This document shows, one piece after another, positions 1-7,500 of a stretch of DNA of 27,821 nt. The notes beneath the pieces are model-generated. The model saw only the letters and a list, made by a program, of their open reading frames with translations, did not search any database and had not been told where the DNA came from. The position numbers and the translations under genes are program-made. The stretch comes from DATJGF01 sp035495315 (GTDB taxonomy: Bacteria > Verrucomicrobiota > Verrucomicrobiia > Limisphaerales > UBA8199): assembly GCA_035495315.1 (NCBI GenBank), contig DATJGF010000016.1:1-27821 (forward strand), written 5' to 3'. Each line of letters starts with the position of its first letter. The stretch's first letter is position 1.

Positions 1-871
1 TTTCCTTAAAATTGGCGGTTACCCAGACGTCGGGCTCGACAAGTGCAAGCAGGGCTTGTCCCGGCTGAATGCGGTTACCGGTTTCAAGGCTTTTCTTCCC
101 AATTCGTCCCGCCGTCGGAGCCTTGATTTCCGTGTAAGAAACCTGCAGTTCAGCATCTCGGAGGTTCGCTTGAGCAACTTTTTCTTCGGCCTGAGCTGCC
201 ACGGCGAGCGCGGCCACGGACGCGAGCGCTGACCGTGCCGCGGCGAGCCGAGCATCAGCTGCATCCGATTCTGACTTGGCCTGGTCGAATTCCTGTTTGG
301 AGATAGCGCCCGTGCGGTCTTGAAAGAGAGATTCGGCTCGTTGCAAATCCTGGTGGGCTCGGGTGGCTACGGCCTGCTCGCGGGCGATTTCGGCCTGGGC
401 CTGTGAGATTTGTGCCTCAGCGCGCTGCAAATGGGCGTTGGCTTGTGCCAATTGCGCCAGGGCTTGCTGTTGTTTCACCTCAAAATCGCTGGAGTCTAAT
501 CGCGCGAGTACGCTGCCGGAAGCAACCGCCTGGTTTTCATCCACCAACACTTCCTGGACGGTTCCTGCCAGGCGCGAACTGATCGTGTGAATATGCGCAG
601 CCACATACGCGTTGTCAGTCGTTACCCAGTTGCGTGCGGAGGACCACCAACGGTAGCCCACATAAATGGCCAAGGCCGCCACCGTGACGACGCCAATAGC
701 TTGTAGCCACCGTTTTGGTTTTTGCCGGTCGGAAGGTTGCGGCGACGGGTCACTCGGCATCAGCTTCTGCGTTGGAGGTTGCCGCGTCTCGACGGCGATC
801 GCTTCCTCTCCCGCCGTGCGTTCAAGGGTTGCAGCTGCGCTGGAGCTGCTTCCAGTTCTTGTGGTCATCAT
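1..871 (-). CDS. HlyD/EmrA-family membrane fusion protein (efflux adaptor), C-terminus cut by window edge
   Basis: About 290 codons are readable without a stop from ATG at 871 (a second in-frame ATG follows at once) to the left edge; the C-terminal part lies outside. The protein has a Pro/Ser/Gln-rich cytoplasmic N-terminus (about 1-52), one membrane segment (about 56-74, AIGVVTVAALAIYVGY), then the EmrA/HlyD signature TTDNAYVAAHIHTISSR. A biotinyl-lipoyl-like half follows (GTVQEVLVDENQAVASG), then a long Ala/Gln/Glu-rich coiled-coil hairpin (about 128-240) and the return lipoyl half (KAPTAGRIGKKSLETGNRI). Family knowledge: such adaptors link an inner-membrane MFS or ABC pump to an outer-membrane channel. 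The pump gene would be expected to the left, out of view. It is divergent from a LysR gene, which suggests local regulation. I see no good Shine-Dalgarno sequence. Family confidence is high; the substrate is unknown. Confidence 0.9.
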   Translation of the reverse strand, partial: MMTTRTGSSSSAAATLERTAGEEAIAVETRQPPTQKLMPSDPSPQPSDRQKPKRWLQAIGVVTVAALAIYVGYRWWSSARNWVTTDNAYVAAHIHTISSRLAGTVQEVLVDENQAVASGSVLARLDSSDFEVKQQQALAQLAQANAHLQRAEAQISQAQAEIAREQAVATRAHQDLQRAESLFQDRTGAISKQEFDQAKSESDAADARLAAARSALASVAALAVAAQAEEKVAQANLRDAELQVSYTEIKAPTAGRIGKKSLETGNRIQPGQALLALVEPDVWVTANFKE

Positions 872-982
872 AGTTCGCTCAAATCGTTCTACCGTTCAGT
901 ATCTATTGTTACGCCCTGGCCCAATCATTCGCCCAATACTTTGTTTCTTGGTCGAGCCATAAGTTTTAGCTATACCTTCCGG
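872..982. promoter_or_regulatory. Divergent promoter region between efflux adaptor and LysR gene
   Basis: These 111 bases separate two divergently transcribed genes and must hold both promoters. LysR regulators usually bind such a gap at a T-N11-A box and control the divergent neighbour. The stretch is AT-richer than the flanks, but I could not settle on one convincing LysR box or a -35/-10 pair. The regulatory role is inferred from arrangement only. Confidence 0.4.
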
Positions 983-1897
983 ATGGAACTAAGGCATCTG
1001 CGGTACTTCGTTGCCGTAGCGGAGGAACTGAATTTCACGCATGCCGCCGCGCGTTTGCGGGTCGCCCAACCCGCGCTGAGCAGCCAGATCAAAGATCTCG
1101 AAAACGAATTGCAGACAGCGCTGTTTCAAAGAGGGCGTGCCGGGGTGCAACTCACTCGCGCAGGTAAAGTGTTTTATCGGCATGCGCGTTCGATTTTGAC
1201 CCAGGCTTCCGAAGCCGCCAATGAAGCGCGCACAGCTGCTGGTGTCATGACTGGAAGCCTGGCGCTGGGGTTTCCGAGCGGACTTCATCTGAATTTCCTG
1301 GCGCCTGTGATCGAGGCATTCAGGAATGACCATCCGAAAGTGGAATGTGATTTTTACCACGCTCTACCCACAGAGCAGCTGAAGGCTCTGGGCGAAGGTC
1401 GGATCGACCTTGCCTTTATTAATCCACCCATTCGGCTGGAGGGGTTCGAGCAGCGAATCATCTGGCGAGTGCCCTTCAAGGTGGTGCTGCCGCATAAACA
1501 TCCATTGGCAAAAAAATCCAGCTTCAATCTGATCGATTTGCGCGGCGAGGATTTCGTCTTCTGCACGCGCGAATCGCGGCCCGATTTTTACGATGAGTTT
1601 TTCCGAGCCTGTGCCAATGTCGGTTTCCGCCCGCGCATCGTTAAAGAGGTGGGCGGCTACCCGACGAACATGCTGGGGTTGATCTCCGTCGGCCTAGGAA
1701 TCAGTGTTTTGCCTCATTTTGAGCAGGTCGAGAAAATCCACGGCATTGTCTGGCGCACTTTGGCTTCTCCCAAAATGTGGTGGGACTTTGCCCTGGTCTG
1801 GCGGGGGCAGGCCCGTTCGGCGGTCGTCGAGCAGTTTGTAGCCGCCGCGGCAAAACGCTTCCCGCTTGAGCAGAATCCTGAGCGTGCCGAATTCTAG
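983..1897 (+). CDS. LysR-family transcriptional regulator
   Basis: This 304-residue protein has the usual LTTR length. The N-terminal winged helix-turn-helix (about 1-60) starts MELRHLRYFVAVAEELNFTH and continues AAARLRVAQPALSSQIKDLE, the classic LysR signature. The rest is a periplasmic-binding-protein-like effector domain; GEGRIDLAFINPP and LGLISVGLGISVLPHF are typical of it. I chose ATG 983 because the fold begins exactly there. The frame stays open upstream to 722, but that stretch is antisense to the adaptor gene and has no LTTR homology. It is divergent from the HlyD/EmrA-like gene and probably regulates it. No effector can be read from the sequence. A possible terminator follows. Confidence 0.93.
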   Translation: MELRHLRYFVAVAEELNFTHAAARLRVAQPALSSQIKDLENELQTALFQRGRAGVQLTRAGKVFYRHARSILTQASEAANEARTAAGVMTGSLALGFPSGLHLNFLAPVIEAFRNDHPKVECDFYHALPTEQLKALGEGRIDLAFINPPIRLEGFEQRIIWRVPFKVVLPHKHPLAKKSSFNLIDLRGEDFVFCTRESRPDFYDEFFRACANVGFRPRIVKEVGGYPTNMLGLISVGLGISVLPHFEQVEKIHGIVWRTLASPKMWWDFALVWRGQARSAVVEQFVAAAAKRFPLEQNPERAEF

Positions 1898-1910
1898 CAG
1901 CAATTGACCA

Positions 1911-1940
1911 AATGATTGGGTCAACATCATTCTTTTTTTT
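1911..1940 (+). terminator. Possible intrinsic terminator after the LysR gene
   Basis: AATGAT (1911-1916) pairs with ATCATT (1926-1931) and is followed by C and eight T residues (1933-1940). An overlapping alternative stem, TTGACC (1904-1909) with GGTCAA (1919-1924), is also possible. The stem is AT-rich and only 6 bp, so this is a weak candidate. Confidence 0.4.
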
Positions 1941-1953
1941 GGCCGCCTGTTTC

Positions 1954-1999
1954 GTAGCGCAAAGTTCCACTTTGCTGTACCGCAGAGTTTCACTCTGCT
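1954..1999 (+). repeat. Tandem 23-bp hairpin repeat (two units), REP-like intergenic element
   Basis: Two direct 23-bp units, 1954-1976 and 1977-1999, each consist of a GTA-N-C linker, a perfect 7-bp stem with a 3-nt loop, and a T. The hairpins are GCAAAGTTCCACTTTGC (1959-1975) and GCAGAGTTTCACTCTGC (1982-1998). The units differ by four substitutions: one in the linker, one in the loop, and a matched A/T-to-G/C pair that preserves the fourth stem base pair. This compensatory change argues that the fold, not the base sequence, is maintained. The element lies between the LysR terminator and the DUF393-LMF gene. It shares its architecture with the element at 14801-14948. Confidence 0.8.
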
Positions 2000-2071
2000 C
2001 CGACGCCCGGGCGATTATTGCACGCCGGACTTCAATTTGCGAAAACGATCGGGATCGGATTTACTCTATGG

Positions 2072-3991
2072 GTGCACTCCCGAAAAATCACCAATCTTCC
2101 GAGCCGGCCGGTGGTGCTTTACGATGGTGACTGCGGGTTTTGCACTCTTTGGGTAAAGCGTTGGATGCAGAGCACGGGCCCGGCCGTCGAATACGTGCCC
2201 TTTCAGGACCAGCGGGTAGGAGAGCTCTATCCGGAGCTCACGCGGGAGCAACTGGAACAAGCCGTGCAGCTCGTCGACACGGATGGGACTGTTTACGCAG
2301 GTGCTGAGGCTGTCTTTCGAGCTTTGGCGACGAATCATTCGCGGCGTTGGCCACTTCGCCTTTATCAACGTTCAACCCTCTTCTCACGTTCTGCTGAAAG
2401 CTGCTACCGGCTCGTCGCACGCCATCGTTCAGGGTGGAGTTGGGTTACTCGCATTCTTTGGGGAAAACACGTCGAGCATGCGGATTATTACCTGGTTCGT
2501 CGAACTTTCCTGGCAAGCCTCGGCGTAATCTATTTCGTAGCTTTCATCTCATTGTTTGGTCAGATCAAAGGTCTGATAGGCAAGAATGGACTCGAACCGG
2601 CCGCCGAACTGATGTCACAAGTACGCGCGGCGGTTGTCGCCAACAATATAGGATTGGAGCGGTATCATTTGCTTCCGACCGTGTGTTGGTCAGGCGCTTC
2701 GGATAGCTTTTTGCGGTTTCAATGTATTGCCGGCTGCCTGCTGGCCCTGCTGCTGATCGCCGGCCTGGCACCGCCGGTCTGCCTCGCCCTGATGTGGCTG
2801 CTCTATTTGTCACTCACCTGCGTCTGCGGGGTGTTTCTCTCTTTTCAATGGGATAACCTGTTGCTGGAAACGGGGCTGCTGGCGATTTTCTTTGGACCTT
2901 GGCAGCTTCTGCCTAAACCCACTCGCGAGACAGCGCCCCCGCGAACCGTGCTTTGGCTGATTCGCTTGCTGCTCTTTAAACTGATGTTCTTGTCAGGGGT
3001 GGTGAAGCTTACCAGCGGAGATCAAACCTGGCGAAACCTCACCGCCTTGACCCGCCATTATGAGACCCAGCCATTGCCGACATGGATCGGGTGGTATGCG
3101 CATCAGTTGCCGCTCGGGTTTCAGAAGCTGTCCTGTGCGGTCATGTTTGGAATCGAACTGATGGCTCCCTTCCTGATCTTTGCACCGAGACGGTTGCGCC
3201 TGTTCGGCGCAGCGGCTCTGGCTTTGTTGCAGCTGTGCATCATGCTGACCGGCAATTATACCTTTTTCAACTGGCTGACGCTCGCTCTCTGTCTGTTGCT
3301 TCTCGACGATTTCGTTTTGGCTGGAGTCTGGCCTCGCCGTTTGTCTCGCTTTTATGCCCAGTCAAACCGCGATAACCAAGTGCGGCGCAGTCATTGGCGG
3401 CCTGTTGCTCTGGTCCCCTTGGCTGTCATTTTTATCGGCATCTCTGCAATCCAAATTGTCTCGGCTTTCCGGCCGGTGCCTGGTTGGGCCTCACCCATGG
3501 TAGCGGTTTATCGGTGGCTCTCCCCGTTTCGCAGCATCAATGGCTATGGCTTGTTCCGGGTCATGACCACCGAGCGACCGGAGATCATCCTTGAAGGAAG
3601 CCAGGACGGGAGCGACTGGAAGCCGTATGAGTTTCCTTACAAAGCCGGCGACTTGAAGCGCCGCCCGGCCTTTGTCGCACCCTATCAGCCACGTTTAGAC
3701 TGGCAAATGTGGTTCGCTGCCCTCGAAGATGCTCGCCAAAATCCGTGGTTTGTAAATCTCTGCGTGCGTCTCTTGCAGGGTTCCGGCGACGTCTTGCATT
3801 TGCTGCAGAAGAATCCGTTTCCTGATCGGCCACCGAAGTACATACGCGCACGCCTCTACACCTACCAGTTCACGACACCCGCCGAGCGGAAGCAGTCCGG
3901 CGCCTGGTGGAAACGGCAATACAGAGGCGAATATCTGCCCCGCATTTCATTGGACATGTTGCGACAAACCAGGCCCGAACTTGCTGAGTGA
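2072..3991 (+). CDS. DUF393 (DCC thioredoxin-like) - lipase maturation factor fusion, polytopic membrane protein
   Basis: From GTG 2072 the protein is 639 residues. Residues about 13-130 form a DUF393/DCC domain with the redox motif VVLYDGDCGFC (cysteines 21 and 24). Residues about 150-635 are a lipase maturation factor (LMF1/DUF1222) domain. Hallmarks are several hydrophobic helices, SFQWDNLLLETGLLAIFFGP, LFKLMFLSGVVKLTSGD, YETQPLPTWIGWYAHQLP, FRSINGYGLFRVMTTERPEI and a soluble tail with RRPAFVAPYQPRLDWQMWF. Family knowledge: animal LMF1 helps fold dimeric lipases in the endoplasmic reticulum; the bacterial role is unproven. The attached CxxC domain suggests a redox-linked folding function in the envelope. 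The start is uncertain: TTG 2018 is an alternative and neither has a clear ribosome-binding site. No neighbouring lipase gene is obvious. Confidence 0.9.
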   Translation: MHSRKITNLPSRPVVLYDGDCGFCTLWVKRWMQSTGPAVEYVPFQDQRVGELYPELTREQLEQAVQLVDTDGTVYAGAEAVFRALATNHSRRWPLRLYQRSTLFSRSAESCYRLVARHRSGWSWVTRILWGKHVEHADYYLVRRTFLASLGVIYFVAFISLFGQIKGLIGKNGLEPAAELMSQVRAAVVANNIGLERYHLLPTVCWSGASDSFLRFQCIAGCLLALLLIAGLAPPVCLALMWLLYLSLTCVCGVFLSFQWDNLLLETGLLAIFFGPWQLLPKPTRETAPPRTVLWLIRLLLFKLMFLSGVVKLTSGDQTWRNLTALTRHYETQPLPTWIGWYAHQLPLGFQKLSCAVMFGIELMAPFLIFAPRRLRLFGAAALALLQLCIMLTGNYTFFNWLTLALCLLLLDDFVLAGVWPRRLSRFYAQSNRDNQVRRSHWRPVALVPLAVIFIGISAIQIVSAFRPVPGWASPMVAVYRWLSPFRSINGYGLFRVMTTERPEIILEGSQDGSDWKPYEFPYKAGDLKRRPAFVAPYQPRLDWQMWFAALEDARQNPWFVNLCVRLLQGSGDVLHLLQKNPFPDRPPKYIRARLYTYQFTTPAERKQSGAWWKRQYRGEYLPRISLDMLRQTRPELAE

Positions 3992-4166
3992 CCTGGGGAA
4001 AGTCAGATAAATCCCAATGCAGGAAATATGTACGCTCTCGTTAACCCCAAGCGTCAGCTCTTATCATTACCCACATGTCTAATTGCTCGAACATTAGCTG
4101 GTGTTCAGGCTTTCAGTTCGGATCTGTTGTTGATAGCCTCCGAGGCGCGTCACAAACGCCACAGCT

Positions 4167-5444
4167 ATGAAACGAACCTCAAGGCGACAATTCCTGCGTG
4201 GGGCAGCCGCTGGTGTAGCTCTACCTTACCTCCTTCCCGCGGCGGTCTTCGGTGCTGATGCTCCCAGCAACAAAATCACCATAGGCTTCATCGGGACCGG
4301 TGATCACGGCACGTCGTGGAATCTCCACCGCTATCTTCAACTGCGCGCCGCCAAGGTCATTATGGTGTGCGATGTCGACGGCGCCCGTATGCGCCGCGCC
4401 AAGGCGATGGTTGATGCCGCTTCCGACACGGAAGATTGCGCGATGAGCAAAGATTTCCGCGATGTGCTGTCGCGGAAAGATATCGACGCGGTGATGATCT
4501 CTACGCCTGACCACTGGCACACACTGATCAGCCTGATGGCCGCGCGGGCCGGCAAAGACGTGCAATGCGAAAAACCGACGCTGAGCATCGCCGAAGGCAA
4601 AATCCTGATTGAAACCATCCGCAGGCATGCGCGGGTTTTTCAGACCAGCACGGAAGATCGCTCGTTGCCTGAATACCACCGCATGGCCGAGTTGGTCCGC
4701 AACGGCCGCATTGGCAAGCTGCAGCGGATCGAAGTCATCTTGCCCAAGCAACCGACGGTTGCCGGGGATCCGACTCCGCAGCCGGTACCTGCCGATTTGG
4801 ATTGGGAGATGTGGCTCGGGCCCGCCCCTTTCGCGCCGTACACAAAGGATCGTGTGCATTTCAACTTCCGTTGGATTTGGGATTATTCGGGCGGGATTAT
4901 CTGCGATTGGGGCGCGCACCTATTCGATACCGCCCAGTGGGCTAACGACACCGAACGCAGCGGTCCTGTTGAAATTGAAGGCACCGGCACTTTTTGGGAA
5001 GGCGGGCTCTATAATACCGTAAAGGATTACGATGTGACTTACCGCTACGCCAATGGCGTGGCGATGACCTGTAAGCCTGGCAACCCGAGCATCAAATTCA
5101 TCGGCACGGACGGTTGGGTAGGCAACGAGGGCTGGCGAGGCAAAGTCCAGGCCAGCTCAGACAAAATCCGGAATGCCGTCGTCGGCCCGGACGAAATCCA
5201 CCTCTACACGAATCCTGAAGGCGAACACGACGATTTCCTGAAGTGCGTCAAAAGCCGGAAAGACCCCTATTTCCCGGTCGACATCGGACACCGTGTTTCA
5301 ACCGTATGCCACCTCGCAAATATTGCGATCAAAACCGGACGCAAATTGAAATGGGATCCAACGGCCGAGCGCTTCAAAAACGACGACTCAGCGAATGAAA
5401 TGCTTTCGCGTCCGTTTCGTAGCCCCTGGAAGTTAGAGGCTTAA
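4167..5444 (+). CDS. Tat-exported Gfo/Idh/MocA-family oxidoreductase
   Basis: This 425-residue protein begins with a twin-arginine leader (SRRQFLRG, residues 5-12, then a hydrophobic stretch ending near AVFGADA, about 31). It therefore probably folds with its cofactor in the cytoplasm and is exported. The NAD(P)-binding Rossmann fold follows: ITIGFIGTGDHG (about 37-48), then ISTPDHWH and the family motif EKPTLS (about 135-140). The C-terminal catalytic alpha/beta domain has GGIICDWGAHLFDTAQW with the conserved Asp and His. Tat-borne members of this family are multiplied in Verrucomicrobiota and Planctomycetota and act on sugars or sugar derivatives; the substrate here is unknown. ATG 4167 gives the Tat motif at the proper distance. 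The 175 bases upstream hold no gene that I can support. It appears to be transcribed alone. Confidence 0.92.
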   Translation: MKRTSRRQFLRGAAAGVALPYLLPAAVFGADAPSNKITIGFIGTGDHGTSWNLHRYLQLRAAKVIMVCDVDGARMRRAKAMVDAASDTEDCAMSKDFRDVLSRKDIDAVMISTPDHWHTLISLMAARAGKDVQCEKPTLSIAEGKILIETIRRHARVFQTSTEDRSLPEYHRMAELVRNGRIGKLQRIEVILPKQPTVAGDPTPQPVPADLDWEMWLGPAPFAPYTKDRVHFNFRWIWDYSGGIICDWGAHLFDTAQWANDTERSGPVEIEGTGTFWEGGLYNTVKDYDVTYRYANGVAMTCKPGNPSIKFIGTDGWVGNEGWRGKVQASSDKIRNAVVGPDEIHLYTNPEGEHDDFLKCVKSRKDPYFPVDIGHRVSTVCHLANIAIKTGRKLKWDPTAERFKNDDSANEMLSRPFRSPWKLEA

Positions 5445-5602
5445 GCCGGCAAGATTTGCCTGACATCCTGGCCGCAAAAACGTCCGCCGCGTCTCACGTT
5501 TTCTTATAGGGTCATCACCCCATCGTTTTGTAAGGCGAAATCCCCATAGTCACAGATTTGCGAAATGGCTTGGTCGAGAGTTTTGCGCTAAAGTCCACAG
5601 CC

Positions 5603-5722
5603 GTGAATCCACCTCGGAAGAGGTCAGGATTGGGTATTCAAGCCACCGTCGCCGTGCTCTACTTCGCGGCCGGAAAAGTTGCATTATTGCTCCCACACGA
5701 TTATTCATCGCTGCCGGCATAA
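5603..5722 (+). pseudogene. Out-of-frame MASE1-like N-terminal stub of the sensor kinase
   Basis: From GTG 5603 a 39-codon frame reads into a hydrophobic segment, ATVAVLYFAAGKVALLL, followed by PHDYSSLPA and a TAA at 5720. This resembles the first helix of a MASE1 membrane sensor domain, which normally continues through about eight helices. Here it stops. In the overlapping frame the DNA turns into CRHKKKDGTIIDV, the end of a PAS domain. The join sits near 5711-5722. I infer an internal deletion that removed most of MASE1 and the start of the first PAS domain and left the two ends out of frame. Resemblance to MASE1 rests on one helix, so confidence is moderate. Confidence 0.5.
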
Positions 5723-7499
5723 GAAGAAAGATGGCACTATTATTGACGTCGACCTTAACCGGCATAACCTGAACGTGGCCGGACGTGACGCGGCCATGGT
5801 CTTGATAACGGATATTACAGAACGTAAGCAAGCTGAGCAGCGGTTGGCGGCGTTTTCGGAATTGGGGCGCAGACTGAGCGCCGCCAGCACGCCCAAAGAA
5901 GCGACCCAGATCATTGTCGAGACCGCGGACACTCTGTTTGGCTGGGATTTGTGTCGGTTGGAGCTAGGGCCAACACCGGCCGGACTGATGGAAACCGTTT
6001 ACTACGTTGAAACCGTCAATGGCCGACGTTCCGAACTAAATCCGCCGCCAACCCCGGGTTCACCCATGACGCTGCTGGCGCTCTCGCAAGGCGCACAGCT
6101 CAGTTCTACCAATCCTGCGCCTGGCGTTTGCTCGCCGCGCACACTGATGGTGGTCCCCGTTCGAAAAGAAACCCGAGTTTTGGGAGTGCTTTCACTTGAG
6201 AGCCGCTCCGCGCGTCCGTTTACGCAAGCTGATTTGGGGGCCTTTCAAGCCTTGGCCGATCATTGCGCCGGCGCCCTGGAACGCATTCGCGTGGAGACGG
6301 CTTTGCGGGAAAGCGATCAACGCTTGCGCCTGGCACTGGCCGCCAGCCGTATGGGCATCTGGACTATGGAACTGCAGGGTAAAATCCGCATTACCTCTTC
6401 GCCGGAGTTGGATGCGATCTTCGGTTTGAAACCTGGCGAGTTTGATGGGAGCGAAGAAGCGTTGTTTGAGATGATTCACCCGGATGATCGCCTCCTGGCG
6501 CGGAGCGCGATTGCCAAAGCTCTTGAGCGCGAGGATGAGTATGAGCTGGAGTTTCGGATTTTGCCCCACAACCGAGCGGGGGCGTGGCTCCTGGCGCGAG
6601 GCCGTTCGTGCTTCGATGAACGGGGTGAGCCGTGCCGGTTGATTGGAGTCGCGTTCGACATTACCGCGCGCAAAGAGGCTGAGCACGAGGTGTTGCGCCT
6701 TAATGCAGAGCTCGAACAACGAGTCGCGCACAGGACGGCGCAGCTCGAGGCTATTAACCGGGAGTTGGAGAGCTTTTCTTATTCGGTTTCACACGATTTG
6801 CGCGCGCCGCTACGCAGTATTCGCGGTTTCAGCGAGGTCCTGCTGGAACGTTACGGCGGCAAGCTCGATGCGCGCGGGCGTGAGTTTCTCCAGCGGGCTT
6901 GCGAATCCAGCCAGCATATGGACCTGTTGATTGATGATCTGCTGAAGCTCTCACGCATCGGGCGCGCCGAGCTCCATTGTCAAATCGTCAATCTAAGTGC
7001 CATGGCCGATGCGATTGCTTCCCAGCTCCGAGAATCCGAGCCGAAGCGCAGCGCCAGCTTCATCCTGCCCTCTGGGCTGCAAGCCTGGGGCGACGAACGC
7101 CTGCTGCGCATTGCCCTCGAGAATCTGATCCGCAACGCCTGGAAATTTACGGCGAATCAGCCCAATCCGACCATAGAGTTTGGCGAGACCGCCGGGCCGC
7201 CCCGAGCCTTTTTCGTTCGCGATAATGGGGCGGGGTTCGACATGAGTTATGCGAGTAAGTTATTCGGAGTGTTCCAGCGGCTGCATTCGACGGCAGAATT
7301 CCCCGGAACGGGTATCGGTTTGGCCACGGTGCAGCGAATTCTAAATCGCCATGGCGGTTACGCGTGGGCCGAAGGTGTGGTAAACCAAGGGGCGACGTTC
7401 TATTTCAATCTGCCGCCTGCCTCCAGTCTCGCGAATGATTGCGCGCAGACCCAACCTGGCGCTATATTGAAGCAACCGGCGCCCGCCAGGAGGGCTTGA
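5679..7499 (+). CDS. PAS(remnant)-GAF-PAS-HisKA-HATPase sensor histidine kinase, probably 5'-truncated
   Basis: The open frame encodes 606 residues from TTG 5679, but the true start is unclear; the first in-frame ATG is at 5796. Domains: the end of a PAS domain (RHKKKDGTIIDVDLN...LITDITERKQAE, about 13-53); GAF (about 60-200); a complete PAS/PAC (about 212-335, ending GVAFDITARKEAE); a coiled coil; HisKA with SYSVSHDLRAPLRSIRGFSE (His 372); and HATPase_c with N-box LENLIRNAWKFT, G1 RDNGAGFD and G2 GTGIGLA. All kinase residues are intact, so the catalytic half could work if translated. The first PAS is cut and preceded by an out-of-frame MASE1-like stub, so membrane sensing is lost. The stop lies one base before the next kinase gene; the pair is surely one operon. 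The family's phytochrome-like 'SHDLRAPLR' kinases phosphorylate a downstream receiver, present here in the next gene. Confidence 0.82.
   Translation: MHYCSHTIIHRCRHKKKDGTIIDVDLNRHNLNVAGRDAAMVLITDITERKQAEQRLAAFSELGRRLSAASTPKEATQIIVETADTLFGWDLCRLELGPTPAGLMETVYYVETVNGRRSELNPPPTPGSPMTLLALSQGAQLSSTNPAPGVCSPRTLMVVPVRKETRVLGVLSLESRSARPFTQADLGAFQALADHCAGALERIRVETALRESDQRLRLALAASRMGIWTMELQGKIRITSSPELDAIFGLKPGEFDGSEEALFEMIHPDDRLLARSAIAKALEREDEYELEFRILPHNRAGAWLLARGRSCFDERGEPCRLIGVAFDITARKEAEHEVLRLNAELEQRVAHRTAQLEAINRELESFSYSVSHDLRAPLRSIRGFSEVLLERYGGKLDARGREFLQRACESSQHMDLLIDDLLKLSRIGRAELHCQIVNLSAMADAIASQLRESEPKRSASFILPSGLQAWGDERLLRIALENLIRNAWKFTANQPNPTIEFGETAGPPRAFFVRDNGAGFDMSYASKLFGVFQRLHSTAEFPGTGIGLATVQRILNRHGGYAWAEGVVNQGATFYFNLPPASSLANDCAQTQPGAILKQPAPARRA
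7488..7493 (+). promoter_or_regulatory. Strong Shine-Dalgarno sequence fixing the GTG start of the hybrid kinase
   Basis: AGGAGG lies 7 bases before GTG 7501 and inside the last codons of the upstream kinase gene. It is among the clearest ribosome-binding sites in the window and allows the second kinase to be translated independently of the first. Confidence 0.8.
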
Positions 7500-7500
7500 C

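Noticed and set aside
722..982. Upstream extension of the LysR reading frame by 87 codons
   Set aside because: It is antisense to the HlyD-like gene, lacks LTTR similarity, and the LTTR fold begins exactly at ATG 983.
3992..4166. Small plus-strand frame from 4028 as a gene
   Set aside because: It has no recognisable features, overlaps the Tat signal of the next gene in another frame, and has no ribosome-binding site.
4221..4919. Minus-strand open frame of 232 codons inside the Gfo/Idh/MocA gene
   Set aside because: Its composition is His/Arg/Pro-rich and it matches no family. The opposite strand encodes a clear Tat-exported oxidoreductase.
5449..5461. GGCAA-GAT-TTGCC hairpin after the oxidoreductase gene as a terminator
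   Set aside because: Only a 5-bp stem and no T-run follows.
6192..6731. Minus-strand open frame of 179 codons inside the sensor kinase
   Set aside because: It is antisense to the GAF-PAS region of a recognisable kinase; no homology and no ribosome-binding site.
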